Counted from the first letter of the stretch, positions 21,897-31,588 are shown. The stretch is DNA of 48,667 bases from Oscillospiraceae bacterium (GCA_004558145.1 SFDQ01000014.1:1-48667), one strand, 5' to 3'. Translations and numbers: made by a program. Notes: generated from the letters alone by a model not told the origin.

Positions 21897-24155
21897 GTGG
21901 CTTTGTTGCAGACCGTTCAAGTGGCAGTCAGCGGGGCCACCTTCCACTTTGACAAGCTCTATACCTACCTGCTGCCGCCCCGGCTGGAAGGGGCGGTGTT
22001 CGTGGGCAGTATGGTGCTGGTGCCCTTCGGGCGGGGCAACAAGCCCCGCACCGGCGTGGTGCTGGCCCTGGGCCAGCAGGAGGAAGCGGGCCGCTGCAAG
22101 GAACTGTTCGACGCCGCCCCCGAGGAAGCCCGCCTCACCGACGAACTGCTGGGCCTTGTGCACTTTTTGAAGGAGCGCACCTTCTGCACCTGGTACGAAG
22201 CGGTGCGGGCCATCATCCCCTACGGGGCCCAGTACCGCCCGGCGAGCACCGAGAACGGCCCCCGGCTGCAAAAGCAGCTGCAGCGCCACACCGAGCCGCT
22301 CTACGAGCTGACCGGCCCGCTGCCGGAAAAGCCCAAGCCCACCGAAAAACAGAAAGCCGCCGCCGCCGCGCTGGCAAACGGCCCGCTGCCCGCTTCGGCC
22401 CTCGCGGAGATGGGCCTTTCCCGCGCCGTTCTGGATAACCTCTGCGAAAAGGGTGTTCTGCGCAAAGGGCAGGTGGACAAGACCGTGGACCTCTACGCGG
22501 GCATCCCCCGCTCGGAGGAGCCGGTGGTCCTCAGCGACGACCAGCAGCGGGTGTTCGAGGGCCTCGCCGCCCAAATGGCAGAGCAAAAGCCCGCGGCGGC
22601 GCTGCTCCACGGCGTCACCGCCAGCGGCAAAACGCTGGTGTTCCTGAAGCTCATCCAGCGCTGCCTGGAACTGGGGCGCACCGCCCTGGTGCTGGTGCCG
22701 GAGATAAGCCTCACCCCCCAGATGATACGCCGCCTCAAAGCCAGCTTCGGCGAGCGGGTGGCGGTGCAGCACTCCGCCCTCAGTCACACCGAGCGCCTGT
22801 TGCAGTGGCGGATGATACAGACCGGCGGGGCCGACATCGTGGTGGGCACCCGCAGCGCGGTGTTCGCGCCTTTGGCGAACATCGGCCTCATCGTGGTGGA
22901 CGAGGAACAGGAGCACACCTATCAGTCGGAGAACGCCCCCCGCTTTGACGCGCGGCAGGTGGCCAAGCGCCGTGCCGCCGACCATAACGCGCTGGTGCTC
23001 TTCGCCAGCGCCACCCCCAGCGTGGAGAGCTATCAGGCCGCGCTGGACGGGCGCTATACCCTTTACAAACTCACCAAGCGCTATGCCAGCCAGCCGCTTC
23101 CCACCGTGGAACTGGTGGACATGCGGGCAGAGCTGGCGGCGGGCAATCCCGCCAGCATCAGCGCCCCGCTGGCCGAGCACATCCGCCAGACGCTTGCGGC
23201 GAAGCGGCAGACCATCCTGCTGCTCAACCGCCGGGGCTACCGCACCGTGGGCATGTGCACCGAGTGCGGCAAGGCGGTGAAATGCGGCAGCTGCAGCGTG
23301 CCCATGGTCTACCACAAGGCCGAGCAGAAGCTGCTCTGCCACTATTGCGGCCACACCATCTCCCCGGTGCCCACCAGATGCCCCGAGTGCGGCGGCAAGC
23401 TGCGCTACACCGGCTTCGGCACCCAGCGGGTGGAGGAGGAGCTGGCCGAGCTGTTCCCGGACGCCCGCGTTCTTCGCATGGACCAGGACTCCACCGGCCA
23501 GAAGAACGCTCACGACCGCATGCTGGCCCGCTTCGCCGCCGGCGACTACGACATCATGCTGGGCACCCAGATGGTGGCCAAGGGCCTGGACTTTGAAAAG
23601 GTCACCCTGGTGGGGGTGCTGGGGGTGGACAGCCTGCTCTTCTCCCAGGGTTTCCGGGCCTACGAGAACGTGTTCAGTCTGGTCACCCAGGTCATCGGCC
23701 GGGGCGGCCGGGCCAGCGAGCCGGGCCACGCGGTCATCCAGACGGTGGACCCCCAGAACCCGGTGCTGAATCTGGCGGCATCCCAAAACTATGAGGCCTT
23801 CTTTGCCCAGGAAATCGCATTCCGCAAATTGTGCCTCTACCCGCCCTTCTGCTCGGTGTGCATCGCCGCCTTCAGCGGCGAAAAGGACGGCGAGACCCTT
23901 GCCGCCGCGGCCCGCTTCGGCGCGCTGCTCACCGCCCGGGCAAAACAGCAGCCGAACATGCCGCTGCGCCTTTTGGGCCCCGCGCCCATGAACGTGATCC
24001 TCATCAAGGACCGCTACCGCTACAAACTCACCATCAAATGCCGCAACGACAAAGCCTTCCGGGCGATGCTGGCGGACGTGATGCAGGACTATTCCGCCGA
24101 AGGGCTGCCCGCCAAGGCCGCCGTGACGCTGGATTTCAATTCCGACGGGGACTGA
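21897..24155 (+). CDS. priA: primosomal protein N' (replication restart helicase)
   Basis: 752 aa. An N-terminal 3'-DNA-binding domain is followed by the helicase core with GVTASGKT (239-246) and a Walker B DEEQ at 335-338, where most PriA proteins have DEEH. Two pairs of zinc-binding CxxC motifs lie around 455-505 and GRGGRASEPGHAVIQT is motif VI. It reloads the replisome at stalled forks. The GTG start sits only 3 nt from AGGAGG; a TTG two codons later has better spacing, so the start is uncertain. Confidence 0.95.
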   Translation: MALLQTVQVAVSGATFHFDKLYTYLLPPRLEGAVFVGSMVLVPFGRGNKPRTGVVLALGQQEEAGRCKELFDAAPEEARLTDELLGLVHFLKERTFCTWYEAVRAIIPYGAQYRPASTENGPRLQKQLQRHTEPLYELTGPLPEKPKPTEKQKAAAAALANGPLPASALAEMGLSRAVLDNLCEKGVLRKGQVDKTVDLYAGIPRSEEPVVLSDDQQRVFEGLAAQMAEQKPAAALLHGVTASGKTLVFLKLIQRCLELGRTALVLVPEISLTPQMIRRLKASFGERVAVQHSALSHTERLLQWRMIQTGGADIVVGTRSAVFAPLANIGLIVVDEEQEHTYQSENAPRFDARQVAKRRAADHNALVLFASATPSVESYQAALDGRYTLYKLTKRYASQPLPTVELVDMRAELAAGNPASISAPLAEHIRQTLAAKRQTILLLNRRGYRTVGMCTECGKAVKCGSCSVPMVYHKAEQKLLCHYCGHTISPVPTRCPECGGKLRYTGFGTQRVEEELAELFPDARVLRMDQDSTGQKNAHDRMLARFAAGDYDIMLGTQMVAKGLDFEKVTLVGVLGVDSLLFSQGFRAYENVFSLVTQVIGRGGRASEPGHAVIQTVDPQNPVLNLAASQNYEAFFAQEIAFRKLCLYPPFCSVCIAAFSGEKDGETLAAAARFGALLTARAKQQPNMPLRLLGPAPMNVILIKDRYRYKLTIKCRNDKAFRAMLADVMQDYSAEGLPAKAAVTLDFNSDGD

Positions 24156-24191
24156 AAAGCCCCGCCACTACAGATAAAGGAGCAACGAATT

Positions 24192-24716
24192 ATGGCACTT
24201 CGCACCATCGTGCAGGACGGCGACCCCATTCTGAAAAAGGTCTGCCGCCCGGTCACCAATTTTGACGACCGTCTGGCCACCCTGCTGGACGACATGAAAG
24301 AGACCCTGCTGGACGCCGGCGGCCTCGGCCTTGCCGGGCCCCAGGTGGGCGTGATGCGCCGGCTGTTCATCGCGCTGGACGAGCGGGACCTGCCGGAGGA
24401 CGGCACCGTGCCCGAGGGGTACGAACCCAAGTTCATCGAGTGCGTCAACCCCGAAATTCTGGAAGAATCCGAGGACACCGTCACCCTCTACGAAGGGTGC
24501 CTGTCCTTCCCGGGCCACAACGGGGCCATCGAGCGCCCCCGCAAGGTGAAGATCCGCGCCCAGGACCGTTTCGGCAACACCTTCGAGATGGAGGCCGAGG
24601 AGATGCTGGCCCGGTGCTTCTGCCACGAGACCAACCATCTGGACGGCATCACCATCATGGACCTGGCCGACCATTTCTATGAGGACGACTACCCCGACGA
24701 GGCGGAGGAAGACTGA
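24192..24716 (+). CDS. def: peptide deformylase
   Basis: 174 aa. Motif 1 GLGLAGPQ (44-51), motif 2 EGCLSFP (101-107, metal ligand C103) and motif 3 HETNH (145-149; metal ligands H145 and H149, catalytic E146) are present. Motif 3 has Asn where HExDH has Asp, and motif 1 has Gly for the second Ala. It removes the formyl group from new proteins. It overlaps fmt by one base (TGATG), pairing the enzymes that add and remove formyl-methionine. Confidence 0.95.
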   Translation: MALRTIVQDGDPILKKVCRPVTNFDDRLATLLDDMKETLLDAGGLGLAGPQVGVMRRLFIALDERDLPEDGTVPEGYEPKFIECVNPEILEESEDTVTLYEGCLSFPGHNGAIERPRKVKIRAQDRFGNTFEMEAEEMLARCFCHETNHLDGITIMDLADHFYEDDYPDEAEED

Positions 24717-25630
24717 TGCGCATTCTTTTCATGGGCACGCCGGACATCGCGGCGGCCAGCCTTGCAGCCATCCTGGAGGCAGGGCATGAGGTCTGCGGCG
24801 TGTTCACCCGGCAGGATAAGCCGGTGGGCCGCAAGCAGGTTCTCACCGCGCCCCCGGTGAAGGTGCTGGCCGAAAGCAAGGGCATTCCAGTCTACCAGCC
24901 CCGCACCCTGCGGGACGAGGCGGTGCAGGCGGACATCCGCGCTTTGGCCCCCGAGCTGATCGTGGTGGTGGCCTACGGGCGCATCCTGCCCCCCGAGGTG
25001 CTGGAAGTGCCTCCCCTCGGGTGCATCAACCTGCATGTGTCGCTGTTGCCCAAGTACCGGGGCGCGGCGCCGGTGCAGTGGTCGGTCATCAACGGCGACA
25101 CCGAGACCGGCGTTTCCATCATGTTCCTGGACGAGGGCCTGGACACCGGCGACATCCTGAACGTGGCCCCGGTGACCATCGGCCCCGAGGAGACCAGCGG
25201 CGAACTGTTCGAGCGCATCACCGACCAGGGGGCAAAGACCCTGGTGGAGACCATCGCCGCCATCGGCCGGGGCGAAGTCACCCGCACGCCCCAGGACCAC
25301 AGCAAAGCCACCCTCGCGCCGCCTCTCACCAAGGAGATGGCCCGCTTTGACTTCACCCGCCCTGCAAAGGAACTGCATGATCTCGTGCGGGGTATGAACC
25401 CTTGGCCGGTGGCCTACTTTGAAGAGGACGGCAAGAAGATGAAGGTCCTCAAAAGCCGCGTCGCCGCCGGCAGCGGCGCGCCGGGCCAGGTGCTGGCCCT
25501 CTCGCCTTTGACCATCGCCTGCGGCGAGGGCGCGCTGGAGCTGACCGAAGTGGTGCCGGAGGGCAAAAAGCCCATGGCGGGCACCGCCTGGGCGGCGGGC
25601 CGCCGCCTCAAGCCCGGCGACACTCTCTAA
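24716..25630 (+). CDS. fmt: methionyl-tRNA formyltransferase
   Basis: 304 aa. The catalytic set is clear: N105 and H107 in INLHVSLLPKYRGAAP, and D143 in GLDTGDIL. A C-terminal OB-like tRNA-binding domain follows (from about 205). It formylates initiator Met-tRNA with 10-formyl-THF. It starts inside the stop codon of def. Confidence 0.97.
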   Translation: MRILFMGTPDIAAASLAAILEAGHEVCGVFTRQDKPVGRKQVLTAPPVKVLAESKGIPVYQPRTLRDEAVQADIRALAPELIVVVAYGRILPPEVLEVPPLGCINLHVSLLPKYRGAAPVQWSVINGDTETGVSIMFLDEGLDTGDILNVAPVTIGPEETSGELFERITDQGAKTLVETIAAIGRGEVTRTPQDHSKATLAPPLTKEMARFDFTRPAKELHDLVRGMNPWPVAYFEEDGKKMKVLKSRVAAGSGAPGQVLALSPLTIACGEGALELTEVVPEGKKPMAGTAWAAGRRLKPGDTL

Positions 25631-25652
25631 ACTCACCAAAGGAGCATTGACC

Positions 25653-26957
25653 ATGACGAACGCCCGCCGCACGGCGGCCCTGGCTCTTGTGAAGCAGGAG
25701 CAGAACGGCTATTCCAACCTGGTGCTGGCCGCCGCGCTGGAGCGGGAGGCACTTTCGCCCAAGGACAAAGCCTTCGTCAGCGCCCTGTTCTACGGCGTCA
25801 CCGAGCGGCTGCTCACCCTGGACTGGGCGCTGAGCCGGTGCCTTTCAAAGCCGCTGCAAAAGCTGGACGCCCCGGTGCGGGCGGTGCTGCGCTGCGGCCT
25901 CTATGAGGCAAAGTATATGAACACCCCGGTGCCGGCGGCGGTGAACGAGGCGGTGAGCCTCTGCCGCCAGCTGAAGAAGAGCAGCGCGGCGGGCCTTGTG
26001 AACGCGGTGCTGCGCAAAGCCGTGGGGCTGGACCCTGCCTCCGCCCATTTCAAAAACCGTGCGGAAGAACTCTCGGTGCGGTATTCGGTGGGCCTGCCCG
26101 TCGTGGAGCTGCTGCTTGCGCAGTACCCGGACAAGGCCGAGCGGATGCTGGCCTCCTTCTTTGAAAAGCCGCCGGTCACCCTGCGCTGCAACACTCTGCG
26201 CTGCACACCGCAGCAGCTCTGCGCAAAGCTGGCGGAAGAGGGCGTGAAAGCCCGCCCGCTGGATGTGCCCGGCGCGGTGGAAGCGGAATTTTCCGGCAGC
26301 CCCGCCGCCACCAAAGCCTTCCGGGAAGGGCTTTATCACGTCCAGGGCCTTGCCAGCCAGACAGCGGCCCTCTGCCTGGAAGCACAGCCCGGCGAAACGG
26401 TGCTGGACCTCTGCGCCGCCCCCGGCGGCAAGACCCTGCTGCTGGCCCAGCAGATGGGGGACAAGGGCCGCCTTCTGAGTTTTGACGCGGCCCAGAACCG
26501 CCTGCCCCTCATCGAAACGGCGGCCCGGCGGTGCGGTCTTTCCTGCGTCACGGTGGGGCAGGGGGACGCCTCGGTCTATGACCCGGCGCTGGCCGGGGCG
26601 GACCGGGTGCTGTGCGACGTGCCCTGTTCCGGCCTTGGCATCATTGCAAAAAAGCCGGACATCCGCTATAAATCCCTGGAAGGCTGTGAGCAGCTGCACG
26701 CGCTGCAGTTGAAAATTCTCACCAACGCCGCCCGTTATGTAAAGGAAGGCGGCCGCCTTGTCTACTCCACCTGCACGGTGGATGTGCGAGAGAACGGGCA
26801 GGTGGTCCGCGCCTTTTTGGAAAAAACGCCGGGCTTCCGCCTCCTGCCGCCGCCGGTGGTGCTGGAGGGCGCGCTCATCGAGGACAATATGCAGACCATG
26901 CTGCCCGGTTTTGCCGGGCCGGACGGATTTTTCGCGGCAGTGCTGGAACGGACGTGA
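25653..26957 (+). CDS. rsmB: 16S rRNA (cytosine-967-C5)-methyltransferase
   Basis: 434 aa from the ATG at 25653, with SD AAAGGAG 8 nt upstream. An N-terminal NusB-like RNA-binding domain (about 1-135) precedes the SAM-dependent methyltransferase with DLCAAPGGKTLLLAQ and the two catalytic cysteines in CDVPCSGLG and VYSTCTVD. It lies in the conserved def-fmt-rsmB-rlmN order. Confidence 0.96.
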   Translation: MTNARRTAALALVKQEQNGYSNLVLAAALEREALSPKDKAFVSALFYGVTERLLTLDWALSRCLSKPLQKLDAPVRAVLRCGLYEAKYMNTPVPAAVNEAVSLCRQLKKSSAAGLVNAVLRKAVGLDPASAHFKNRAEELSVRYSVGLPVVELLLAQYPDKAERMLASFFEKPPVTLRCNTLRCTPQQLCAKLAEEGVKARPLDVPGAVEAEFSGSPAATKAFREGLYHVQGLASQTAALCLEAQPGETVLDLCAAPGGKTLLLAQQMGDKGRLLSFDAAQNRLPLIETAARRCGLSCVTVGQGDASVYDPALAGADRVLCDVPCSGLGIIAKKPDIRYKSLEGCEQLHALQLKILTNAARYVKEGGRLVYSTCTVDVRENGQVVRAFLEKTPGFRLLPPPVVLEGALIEDNMQTMLPGFAGPDGFFAAVLERT

Positions 26958-26995
26958 ACGCCCGGGTATGGAAACGAACGAGGGTTTGTGATACA

Positions 26996-28039
26996 ATGAG
27001 CAAGAACTGTATATCCTCCTATACGCTCGAAGGGCTGACCGCTCTGATGAAGGAGCTGGGCCAGCCCGCCTTCCGGGCCAAACAGATATTCCACTGGCTG
27101 CATCAGAAGCTGGTCACGGAGTTTTCCGCCATGACCGACCAGCCCAAGGCCCTGCTGGCAAAGCTGGAAGAGGGATATTACATCGCCGCCCCCGCCATCG
27201 TGCGGCGGCAGCAGTCCAAGGACGGCACGGTGAAGTACCTCTTCGCCCTTGCCGACGGCAACTGCATCGAGACGGTCATCATGCGCTACCACTACGGCGT
27301 CACCGCATGCGTGTCCAGCCAGGTGGGCTGCCGCATGGGCTGCCGCTTCTGCGCCTCCACCCAGGCGGGCCGGGTGCGCAACCTGGAAGCAGGGGAGATA
27401 GCAGGGCAAATTTACGCCGCCCAGAAGGACATCGGCGAGCGCATCAGCCACATCGTGCTCATGGGCATCGGCGAGCCGCTGGACAACTTCGACAACGTGA
27501 TGGATTTTCTCTCCATCATTTCAAGCCCCGACGGGGTGAACATCGGCATGCGCAACATCAGCCTGTCCACCTGCGGCATCGTGCCCATGATCGACAAGCT
27601 GGCGGAGAAAAAGCTGCAGCTCACCCTCTCCATCTCGCTGCACGCGCCAAACGACGCGATGCGCAGCGGGATGATGCCGGTGAACGACGCCTACCCGGTG
27701 GCCCAGCTCATCGCAGCCTGCCGCCGCTACCAGCAGACCACCGGCCGCCGCGTGAGCTTTGAGTACTCCATGGTGCGGGGCGTGAACGACAGCCCCGCCA
27801 CCGCAAAGGAACTGGCGGCGCTCATCCGGGGCATGGGGGCCCATGTGAACCTCATCCCCATCAACCCGGTGGACGGCAGCCCCTATTCCGCCACCGACGC
27901 CGAAAACGTCAAGCGCTTTCAAACGCTGCTCACAGACTTAGGGGTGAACGCCACCGTGCGCCGCCGCCTGGGCAGCGACATCAGCGCCGCCTGCGGCCAG
28001 CTGCGCCGCGAAGAGGCGGCAAGGGAGGGAAGGAAATGA
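26996..28039 (+). CDS. rlmN: 23S rRNA/tRNA adenine-C2 methyltransferase RlmN
   Basis: 347 aa from the ATG at 26996. Radical-SAM cluster cysteines C112, C116 and C119 lie in GCRMGCRFCAS. The GEPLDNFDNV motif and the conserved cysteine late in the protein (SAACGQL) match RlmN, not Cfr-type truncation. It methylates A2503 of 23S rRNA and A37 of some tRNAs. The TGA overlaps the ATG of the phosphatase gene by 4 nt. Confidence 0.96.
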   Translation: MSKNCISSYTLEGLTALMKELGQPAFRAKQIFHWLHQKLVTEFSAMTDQPKALLAKLEEGYYIAAPAIVRRQQSKDGTVKYLFALADGNCIETVIMRYHYGVTACVSSQVGCRMGCRFCASTQAGRVRNLEAGEIAGQIYAAQKDIGERISHIVLMGIGEPLDNFDNVMDFLSIISSPDGVNIGMRNISLSTCGIVPMIDKLAEKKLQLTLSISLHAPNDAMRSGMMPVNDAYPVAQLIAACRRYQQTTGRRVSFEYSMVRGVNDSPATAKELAALIRGMGAHVNLIPINPVDGSPYSATDAENVKRFQTLLTDLGVNATVRRRLGSDISAACGQLRREEAAREGRK

Positions 28040-28776
28040 AACTGGCGGGCAAGACCGACAAGGGCGGTTACCGCTCCGAGAATCAGGATAACTACCGCGC
28101 CGCGCGCCTTCCCGACGACACGGTCTGGGCCGTCGTGTGCGACGGCATGGGCGGCGCCGCCGCCGGGCAGCTTGCCAGCCAGGTGGCCACCGACGCCCTG
28201 GAGGACTGCTTTGCCGAGGGCCTGAAAAACCTGCCCGAGGGCGGCGAACAGGCCCTGCTGGCCCGGTGCATCGCCCAGGCCAACCGTGCGGTCTACGCCG
28301 AGTCGCTGAAAGACCCCGCCCATCGGGGCATGGGCACCACCGCCGTGTGCGTGCTGGTGCGCCGGGGCACGGTGCACGTGGCCCATGTGGGCGACTCCCG
28401 GGCGTACTTGTGCCGCCCGGGCGAGCTTGTGCAGCTCACGGTGGACCACACCATGGTGCAGCAGATGGTCGAAAGCGGGCAGATCACCCGCCAGCAGGCC
28501 GCCTGCCACCCCCACAAGAATCTCATCACCAAGGCCCTGGGCGTGGAGCCCGAGGTGGAAGGGGACTACACCAGCGCCCCGGTCAAAACCGGCGATGTGC
28601 TGCTGCTCTGCTCCGACGGCCTTTCCGGCGCGGTGCCCGCAGAGCAATTGCAGGACATTCTGGAGCACACCCCCTTCTTCATCACACCCCGCAAGCTGGT
28701 GGAGCGGGCCCTGGCTGCCGGCAGCCAGGACAATGTGACCGCTGTGCTGGTAGGGGTGGAACCCACGGAGGATTGA
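28036..28776 (+). CDS. prpC: PP2C-type Ser/Thr phosphatase
   Basis: 246 aa. Metal-binding aspartates lie in RSENQDNY (14-20) and VCDGMGG (34-40, D36), and the later motifs GDSRAYL, CSDGLSGAV and SQDNVTAVLVG are present. It reverses phosphorylation by the PASTA kinase encoded directly downstream, a near-universal Firmicute pair. SD AAGGAGG lies inside the 3' end of rlmN. Confidence 0.96.
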   Translation: MKLAGKTDKGGYRSENQDNYRAARLPDDTVWAVVCDGMGGAAAGQLASQVATDALEDCFAEGLKNLPEGGEQALLARCIAQANRAVYAESLKDPAHRGMGTTAVCVLVRRGTVHVAHVGDSRAYLCRPGELVQLTVDHTMVQQMVESGQITRQQAACHPHKNLITKALGVEPEVEGDYTSAPVKTGDVLLLCSDGLSGAVPAEQLQDILEHTPFFITPRKLVERALAAGSQDNVTAVLVGVEPTED

Positions 28777-28777
28777 A

Positions 28778-30676
28778 ATGGACGAACTGATCGGCAAAAA
28801 ACTGGAAGGCCGCTACCTGCTGGAAAGTCTGGTGGGTGTGGGCGGCATGGCCAACGTCTACAAAGGACGTGACCTCAAGACCGACGCCGTTGTGGCGGTG
28901 AAGATCTTGCGGGAGGAGTTCAGCCAGAACACCGAACTGGTGCGGCGCTTCAAGAACGAATCCAAGGCCATCTCCATTCTGGACCACCCCAACATCGTCA
29001 AGGTCTACGACGTCTCGGTCACCGACCGGCTCCAGTTCATCGTGATGGAGTACATCGACGGCATCACCCTGAAGGAATACATGAACCGCCGGGGCGGCCC
29101 CCTCACCTGGAAAGAGGTGGTCCACTTCTGCCAGCAGGTGCTGGACGCGCTGGACCACGCCCACCAGAAGGGCGTCGTCCACCGGGACATCAAGCCCCAG
29201 AACATCATGCTTCTGGCGGACGGCCGGGTCAAGATCATGGACTTCGGCATCGCCCGCTTCTCCCGCGCGGAGTATCAGGACACCAGCGAAAAGGCCATCG
29301 GCTCGGTGCACTACATCAGCCCCGAGCAGGCCAAGGGCGACGTCACCGACGCCAAGGCGGACATCTACTCCATGGGCGTGATGATGTACGAGATGCTCTC
29401 CGGCAAGCTGCCCTTCGAGTCGGACAGCGCCGTGTCCGTTGCCATCAAGCAGATCGCCGACACCGCCGCGCCCTTGAGCGAGGTGGCGCCGGATGTGCCC
29501 AAAGCATTGCAGGACATCACCGCCCGGGCCATGGCGAAGGACCCGGCGCGGCGCTATCCCAGCGCGCGGGCCATGCTCAACGACCTGGAGGAGTTCAAAA
29601 AGAACCCCAGCATCCGGTTCGAGTACGAATATATGACCGAAGATTCGCCAGCGAGGTATATCGACAAGGTGGTTAAACAGTCAAGCGGCGGCCCCTCGGG
29701 CCGCAAGGGCCCCTCTTCCCAGGGCAGCCGCAAGGCGCCGGCCCCTTCTTCCGGCAGCAAAAACACCCAGCACCAGCGCAAACCCCGCCGCAAGGTGGGC
29801 GTTCTGCCCATCCTGGCGGGCATGGCCGCGGCCTTCGCCCTGGGCAGCGCCATTCTGTGCTATCTCATCTTTGCCAACTCCACCAACCCCCTGTTCAGCA
29901 ATAAGGCGGACGTGGAACTGCCCGATTTCACCGGCATGCAGTGGGAGACGGTGAAGGAGCAGTACTCCGGCCAGCTGACCCTGGTGGCCGAGCAGGAGTA
30001 CAACGCCCAGTATGAAGAGGGCGTCATCTACTACCAGTCGCCCCGCGGGCCCCGCACCGTCAAGGAGGGCCAGAAGGTCACCGTCAAGGTGAGCCTTGGC
30101 ACCCTGTATGTGAACGTGCCCGACGTGACCCAGTGGAAGATCGCCGACGCCGAAGAGGAACTGAAGGACTTAGGGCTGCAGGTGCGCCGCATGATCGTGG
30201 AGGACGACTCCCTCGCCGAGGGCACCGTCATCCGCACCGAGCCGGCGGCGGGCGAGAGCATCGCCAGCGGCGAGACCATCTCGGTCTACGTCAGCCAGAA
30301 GAAGATCGAGACCGAGACCACCGTTCCCCCGGTGAAGGGCATCTCCCTGGAGGACGCCCAGAAGGCACTGACCAACAACAATCTGGTCACCGGCGTCGTC
30401 ACCGAGGCTTACAGCAGCGAGTACGCGGCGGGCGTGGTCATCGATTCCACCCCCACCGAAGGCTCCACCGTCAAAATTTACTCCCAGGTGGGTCTGGTGG
30501 TTTCCAAGGGGCCGGAGCCCACTCCCGAACCCACCCCGGAACCCACGCCCAAGCCCACCCCCAGCCCCACTCCCGCGCCCTCTGCCACTCCGGCTCCCAC
30601 CCCGGCCCCTACCCCGGTCCCCACGCCGGTAACGCCGACCGAGGTGCCTGACACGGGCGACCAGGGCACCACCTGA
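28778..30676 (+). CDS. prkC: Ser/Thr protein kinase with PASTA domains
   Basis: 632 aa. The kinase domain (about 12-275) has the catalytic K42, HRDIKPQN at 135-142 and DFG at 155-157. A basic linker leads to one membrane helix (about 341-366). Outside the cell are three PASTA repeats (about 378-441, 444-506 and 514-578), which bind peptidoglycan fragments. The protein ends with a Pro-Thr-rich tail (about 579-632, repeated PTPEP units) that may thread the wall. It starts 1 nt after the prpC stop. The family controls wall growth and spore germination. Confidence 0.97.
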   Translation: MDELIGKKLEGRYLLESLVGVGGMANVYKGRDLKTDAVVAVKILREEFSQNTELVRRFKNESKAISILDHPNIVKVYDVSVTDRLQFIVMEYIDGITLKEYMNRRGGPLTWKEVVHFCQQVLDALDHAHQKGVVHRDIKPQNIMLLADGRVKIMDFGIARFSRAEYQDTSEKAIGSVHYISPEQAKGDVTDAKADIYSMGVMMYEMLSGKLPFESDSAVSVAIKQIADTAAPLSEVAPDVPKALQDITARAMAKDPARRYPSARAMLNDLEEFKKNPSIRFEYEYMTEDSPARYIDKVVKQSSGGPSGRKGPSSQGSRKAPAPSSGSKNTQHQRKPRRKVGVLPILAGMAAAFALGSAILCYLIFANSTNPLFSNKADVELPDFTGMQWETVKEQYSGQLTLVAEQEYNAQYEEGVIYYQSPRGPRTVKEGQKVTVKVSLGTLYVNVPDVTQWKIADAEEELKDLGLQVRRMIVEDDSLAEGTVIRTEPAAGESIASGETISVYVSQKKIETETTVPPVKGISLEDAQKALTNNNLVTGVVTEAYSSEYAAGVVIDSTPTEGSTVKIYSQVGLVVSKGPEPTPEPTPEPTPKPTPSPTPAPSATPAPTPAPTPVPTPVTPTEVPDTGDQGTT

Positions 30677-30701
30677 GGGAGCGCACAGCAAGAGGAACTT
30701 T

Positions 30702-31577
30702 ATGCCAGAGGGATATATCACAAAGGGCATCGGCGGCTTTTATTACGTAAAAGCCGGTGACCGCATGCTGGAATGCAAAGCCAAGGGCATCTTCCGCAAA
30801 CGGAACATCACCCCCGTGGCGGGGGACAAGGTGGTCGTGGAGGAAGAGGCGGGCAGCTGGGTCATTGCCGAGATACTGCCCCGCAAAAACGTCTTTGTGC
30901 GCCCGCCCATCGCCAATCTGGACGTGCTGTTCATCGTGGCCAGCACCACCCAGCCCACCCCCAGCACCCTGGTGCTGGACAAGCTCTCTGCCATCGCGGC
31001 GGACAAGGGCGTTCAGCCGGTGCTCATCATCACCAAATCCGATCTGGCCGGGGCCGAAAAGCTGAAAAACGCCTACGCCCTGTCGCCCTTGCCGGTCATT
31101 GTGGCGGACCACGTCTCCGGCGAGGGCCTGGACGACATCCGCGGCTGGATCGAGGGCCGGCTGTGCGCCTTCTGCGGCAACTCCGGCGTGGGCAAGAGCA
31201 CCCTGCTCAACGCCCTGCTGCCCGACCTCTCCCGCGAGACCGGCTCCATCAGCCAGAAGCTGGGCCGCGGCCGGCACACCACCCGGGAGGTGGAGATATT
31301 CGAGGCCTTCGGGGGCCTTGTGGCCGACACGCCCGGATTTGCCAGCCTGGACACCGGCCGCGCCTGCTACATCCCCAAGGAGAACCTGCAGTACGCCTTC
31401 CCGGAGTTCGAGGACTACATTCCCCGGTGCCGCTTCACCGGCTGCTCCCATCGCAGCGAGGCGGGCTGCGCCGTGCGCGAAGCGGTGGAGGCGGGCGAGA
31501 TAAGCCCCACCCGCTACGAAAGTTACCTTGCCATGTACGACGAGGTGAAGGACATCAAGGACTGGGAAGTGCGCTGA
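30702..31577 (+). CDS. rsgA: ribosome small subunit-dependent GTPase A
   Basis: 291 aa with the circularly permuted GTPase order: TKSD (111-114) before GNSGVGKST (159-167) and DTPG (209-212). A C-terminal zinc knuckle uses C243, C248, H250 and C256. An N-terminal OB fold binds RNA. It checks 30S maturation. It follows prkC, the standard order; rpe, often next, is absent. A terminator lies right after. Confidence 0.97.
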   Translation: MPEGYITKGIGGFYYVKAGDRMLECKAKGIFRKRNITPVAGDKVVVEEEAGSWVIAEILPRKNVFVRPPIANLDVLFIVASTTQPTPSTLVLDKLSAIAADKGVQPVLIITKSDLAGAEKLKNAYALSPLPVIVADHVSGEGLDDIRGWIEGRLCAFCGNSGVGKSTLLNALLPDLSRETGSISQKLGRGRHTTREVEIFEAFGGLVADTPGFASLDTGRACYIPKENLQYAFPEFEDYIPRCRFTGCSHRSEAGCAVREAVEAGEISPTRYESYLAMYDEVKDIKDWEVR

Positions 31578-31588
31578 ACGACGCACCC

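Noticed and set aside
21237..23786. 849-codon open frame antisense to gmk and priA
   Set aside because: Same artefact. Composition is His/Gly/Ala-rich with no domain, and both plus-strand genes are certain.
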